Below, piece after piece: positions 61,656-64,000 of a stretch of DNA of 64,000 nt. The stretch is taken from positions 2,480,001 through 2,544,000 of the forward strand of contig NZ_JAFDSS010000001.1 of NCBI RefSeq assembly GCF_017831975.1, given 5' to 3'. The position numbers and the translations under genes were made by a program. Numbering within the stretch: position 1 is the stretch's first letter; every line of letters starts with the position of its first letter. The notes beneath the pieces were generated by a model. The model was not told the origin of the DNA and searched no databases. It saw only the letters and a program-made list of their open reading frames with translations. Source of the DNA: Microbacterium terrae (lineage in GTDB: Bacteria; Actinomycetota; Actinomycetes; Actinomycetales; Microbacteriaceae).

Positions 61656-63497
61656 ATGGCCCGATCCGATGAACGTCTCGCGGCCGGCACGCCGCTCCTC
61701 CAGGTACGCGACATGGCCGTCGACTTCCAGACGATGGACGGCACCGTGCACGCGGTCGAGGGTGTCGACCTCGATCTCGCCGCCGGCGAGACCCTGGCGA
61801 TCGTGGGCGAGTCCGGCTCTGGCAAGTCCACGTCGGCGATGGCCGTGATCGGACTGCTCTCGGGCAACGGCAAGGTCGTGCGCGGCAGCATCCTGTTCGA
61901 AGGGCAGGACCTCGTCGGCGCGCCCGAGAGCGTCATGCGCACCGTGCGCGGCCGCTCGATCGGGCTCGTGCCGCAGGACCCGATGTCGAACCTCAACCCG
62001 GTCACGAAGATCGGCACCCAGATCGCCGAGACGCTGCTCGCGCACGGGCTCGCCACCCGCAAGGACGTCGACCGCAAGGTGGTCGAGACCCTCGCCGCGG
62101 CAGGGCTCCCCAATGCCGAGGACCGCGCCAAGCAGTACCCGCACGAGTTCTCCGGCGGCATGCGCCAGCGCGCGCTCATCGCGATCGGACTCGCCTGCAA
62201 CCCCAAGCTGCTGATCGCCGACGAGCCCACCAGCGCCCTCGACGTCACCGTGCAGAAGACGATCCTCGACCAGCTCGAGCGCATGACCGGCGACCTCGGC
62301 ACCGCGGTGATGCTCATCACCCACGACCTCGGCCTCGCCGCCGAGCGCGCCGCGCGCGTGGTCGTGATGAACCGCGGACGCATCGTCGAGCAGGGCCCCG
62401 CCCGCCAGATCCTCGAAGACCCGCAGCACCCGTACACCCAGGCGCTCGTGAAGGCGGCGCCGTCGGTGGCTGCGGTGCGCCTGCGGCCCGAGGTGTTCCG
62501 CCGCGGGGACGCCGCGGTCGACATCGCGCCGGCGGCCGAGGCACCGAGCGAGACGCCGGTCGAGCCGTCAGCCGAGGAGACGACGACGGATGCCGCGCCC
62601 GCAGCCACCGCCGCCGCACCCGCGGCGACTCCCGCTGCAACGCCCGCCACGGATGCCCCGCCCGCGACGACCGCCGAGCGCGGCGCCACCGAGCCCGCGG
62701 CATCCGTCCCCGACTACATCGTCGAGGTCGAAGGCCTGACGAAGATGTACCCGGTGCGCGGCAGCAAGGAGGACTTCGCCGCGGTCAAGGACGTGTCGTT
62801 CTCGATCCCCCGCGGCGAGACCGTCGCGGTCGTGGGTGAATCGGGATCGGGCAAGACCACCACCGCCCGCATGGTGCTGAAGGTGGTCGACCCCACCGCC
62901 GGTTCCATCCGCTTCGATGGTCAGGATGTCGCGAAGCTGAAAGGGCGCGAACTGCGCAGCTTCCGCCAGCGCGTGCAGCCGATCTTCCAGGACCCGTACT
63001 CGTCGCTGAACCCGATGTTCTCGATCGAGCGGATCATCAGCGAGCCGCTCGAGTTCTACAAGCGGGGCTCGGCCAAGGACCGTGCGGCGCGCGTGCGGCA
63101 GCTGCTCGACGACGTGGCGCTGCCGCAGTCGATGCTGCGCCGCTACCCGTCCGAGCTCTCGGGCGGCCAGCGCCAGCGCATCGCGATCGCCCGCGCCCTC
63201 GCCCTCTCGCCCGACCTCATCGTGTGCGACGAGCCGGTGTCGGCCCTCGACGTGCTCGTGCAGGATCAGATCCTGCGCCTGCTCGGCGACCTGCAGCGCG
63301 AATACGGGCTGAGCTACCTGTTCATCTCGCACGACCTCGCCGTGGTGCGGCTCATCAGCGACTACGTGTGCGTGATGAAGGACGGTCAGCTCGTCGAAGC
63401 GGCGTCGTCGGAGGAGATCTTCACCAACCCGCGCGACCCGTACACGCGGCGACTCCTCGCTTCGATTCCGGGCAACGAGCTCGACATCGCCGTCTGA
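61656..63497 (+). CDS. Dipeptide/oligopeptide ABC transporter, two ATPase domains fused (DppD-DppF type)
   Basis: 613 residues. First ATPase (about 8-265): GESGSGKS, signature EFSGGMRQR, Walker B LLIADEPTSALD, switch His in ITHDLG, and the C-terminal HPYTQALVKAAPS extension typical of oligopeptide transporters. An Ala/Pro/Thr linker of about 85 residues follows. The second ATPase (about 355-600) has GESGSGKT, ELSGGQRQR, LIVCDEPVSALD and SHDLAV, ending PRDPYTRRLLASIPG. Both sites look active. ATG 61656 has GGAG just upstream; ATG 61647 is possible. The only permease gene in view is convergent, on the other strand. Substrate is not evident; the neighbouring oxoprolinase genes hint at peptide or amino-acid use. 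Confidence 0.93.
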   Translation: MARSDERLAAGTPLLQVRDMAVDFQTMDGTVHAVEGVDLDLAAGETLAIVGESGSGKSTSAMAVIGLLSGNGKVVRGSILFEGQDLVGAPESVMRTVRGRSIGLVPQDPMSNLNPVTKIGTQIAETLLAHGLATRKDVDRKVVETLAAAGLPNAEDRAKQYPHEFSGGMRQRALIAIGLACNPKLLIADEPTSALDVTVQKTILDQLERMTGDLGTAVMLITHDLGLAAERAARVVVMNRGRIVEQGPARQILEDPQHPYTQALVKAAPSVAAVRLRPEVFRRGDAAVDIAPAAEAPSETPVEPSAEETTTDAAPAATAAAPAATPAATPATDAPPATTAERGATEPAASVPDYIVEVEGLTKMYPVRGSKEDFAAVKDVSFSIPRGETVAVVGESGSGKTTTARMVLKVVDPTAGSIRFDGQDVAKLKGRELRSFRQRVQPIFQDPYSSLNPMFSIERIISEPLEFYKRGSAKDRAARVRQLLDDVALPQSMLRRYPSELSGGQRQRIAIARALALSPDLIVCDEPVSALDVLVQDQILRLLGDLQREYGLSYLFISHDLAVVRLISDYVCVMKDGQLVEAASSEEIFTNPRDPYTRRLLASIPGNELDIAV

Positions 63498-63568
63498 CCC
63501 CTCCCGCGGTCGCGCGCCGCGTCACGCGACCTCGCACCGCGGAAGGCGCGCGGGCGGAGTGCTCGGCG

Positions 63569-64000
63569 TCAGCGGGCTCGGGTCCTCGGGTCCATCGCCT
63601 CGCGCAGCGCCTCGCCGAGGAGCGTGAAGCCGAGCGCGGTGATGGTGATGCAGATGCCGGGGAGGAATGCGATCCACGCGTTGACCGCGAGCTCGAGCTG
63701 CGCATAGGTGAGCATCCGGCCCCACTCCGCGGTCTGCGGCACCCCGCCGCCGAGACCGAGGTACGACAGGCCGGCAGCCTCGATGACGGCGGTCGCCAGG
63801 GTGAGCGTCGCCTGCACGATCACCGGGCCGACCGCGTTGGGCAGCACGTGCGTCATCGTGATGCGGCCGCGGCCGAGACCGAGCGTCGCCGCCGACAGCA
63901 CATAGTCGCTCGAGCGCTGCTGCAGCATCGATGCGCGGAGGAGGCGCGCGAAGATCGGCACCTGCGCGGCGCCGATCGCGATCATGATCGCCAGCGGCGT
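63569..64000 (-). CDS. Peptide ABC transporter permease (DppC/OppC type), 5' end beyond the window
   Basis: The C-terminal 143 residues of a binding-protein-dependent permease; the N-terminus lies past the right edge. RSSDYVLSAATLGLGRGRI with the following MTHVLPNAVGPVIVQATLTL is the EAA loop that docks the ATPase, then GLSYLGLGGGVPQTAEWG and GFTLLGEALREAMDPRTR, typical of DppC. It reads towards the fused ATPase gene, with a 71-nt gap in which GTCGCG and CGCGAC could pair. It is probably the last gene of a dpp-type operon from the right. Confidence 0.92.
   Translation of the reverse strand, partial: TPLAIMIAIGAAQVPIFARLLRASMLQQRSSDYVLSAATLGLGRGRITMTHVLPNAVGPVIVQATLTLATAVIEAAGLSYLGLGGGVPQTAEWGRMLTYAQLELAVNAWIAFLPGICITITALGFTLLGEALREAMDPRTRAR

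Noticed and set aside
63498..63568. A terminator between the convergent transporter genes
   Set aside because: GTCGCG/CGCGAC and CCGCGG pairs are short and irregular; too weak to call.

Overview
The window is high-GC DNA with actinobacterial gene order and protein sequences. The ribosomal proteins, EF-Tu, EF-G and RNA polymerase subunits, frequent GTG/TTG starts, and several genes whose start codon lies 6-7 nt after a TANNNT -10 box all fit a member of the Microbacteriaceae, most likely Microbacterium or a close relative. This assignment is inference from gene content; no database was searched. No rRNA, tRNA, CRISPR array, insertion sequence or origin was seen.

Layout, left to right. (1) 1-3065, minus: start of the S10 operon, rpsJ-rplC-rplD-rplW-rplB-rpsS (rpsS cut by the left edge). 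(2) 3066-3755: a dyad-rich intergenic stretch and a small antitoxin-like gene. (3) 3834-22728: a surface-polysaccharide locus on both strands, with a VanZ-like protein, DUF4012 protein, undecaprenyl-phosphate sugar transferase, UDP-glucose dehydrogenase, four separate glycosyltransferases, an acyltransferase-3/SGNH protein, and four polysaccharide pyruvyl transferase domains. Three of those four domains are fused to different partners: an ABC-exporter-like membrane domain, a GT-A-like domain and a GH130-like propeller. (4) 23102-25381, plus: a secreted repeat protein with an Excalibur end, preceded by a leader predicted to fold. (5) 25542-29935, minus: the str operon rpsL-rpsG-fusA-tuf with a clear promoter and terminator. 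The polysaccharide locus thus sits between tuf and rpsJ.

(6) 30262-44699, minus: a tightly coupled operon read from a Ser/Thr kinase through a 1991-residue anchored Ig-like/Fn3 protein, a 17-codon mini-ORF, MoxR ATPase, DUF58 protein, a transglutaminase-fold membrane protein lacking its catalytic Cys and His, a DUF5684-FHA protein and a tail-anchored protein with repeated DETLLATRRRAP motifs. (7) 44799-48495: small membrane or lipoprotein genes of unknown function. (8) 48607-56021, minus: rpoB-rpoC with a near-consensus promoter and a terminator. (9) 56386-59016, plus: a DUF4062-STAND NTPase-TPR protein. (10) 59032-61537, minus: 5-oxoprolinase genes pxpA and fused pxpBC. (11) 61656-64000: a fused two-ATPase oligopeptide ABC protein and a convergent, right-truncated permease gene.

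How the parts work together: the housekeeping operons make translation and transcription machinery. The locus in (3) appears to build a pyruvylated and acylated glycan on a lipid carrier, but no flippase or polymerase was found in it. The kinase operon looks like an envelope-signalling module in which the kinase may phosphorylate threonines in the DET motifs for the FHA domain to bind; that link is inference.
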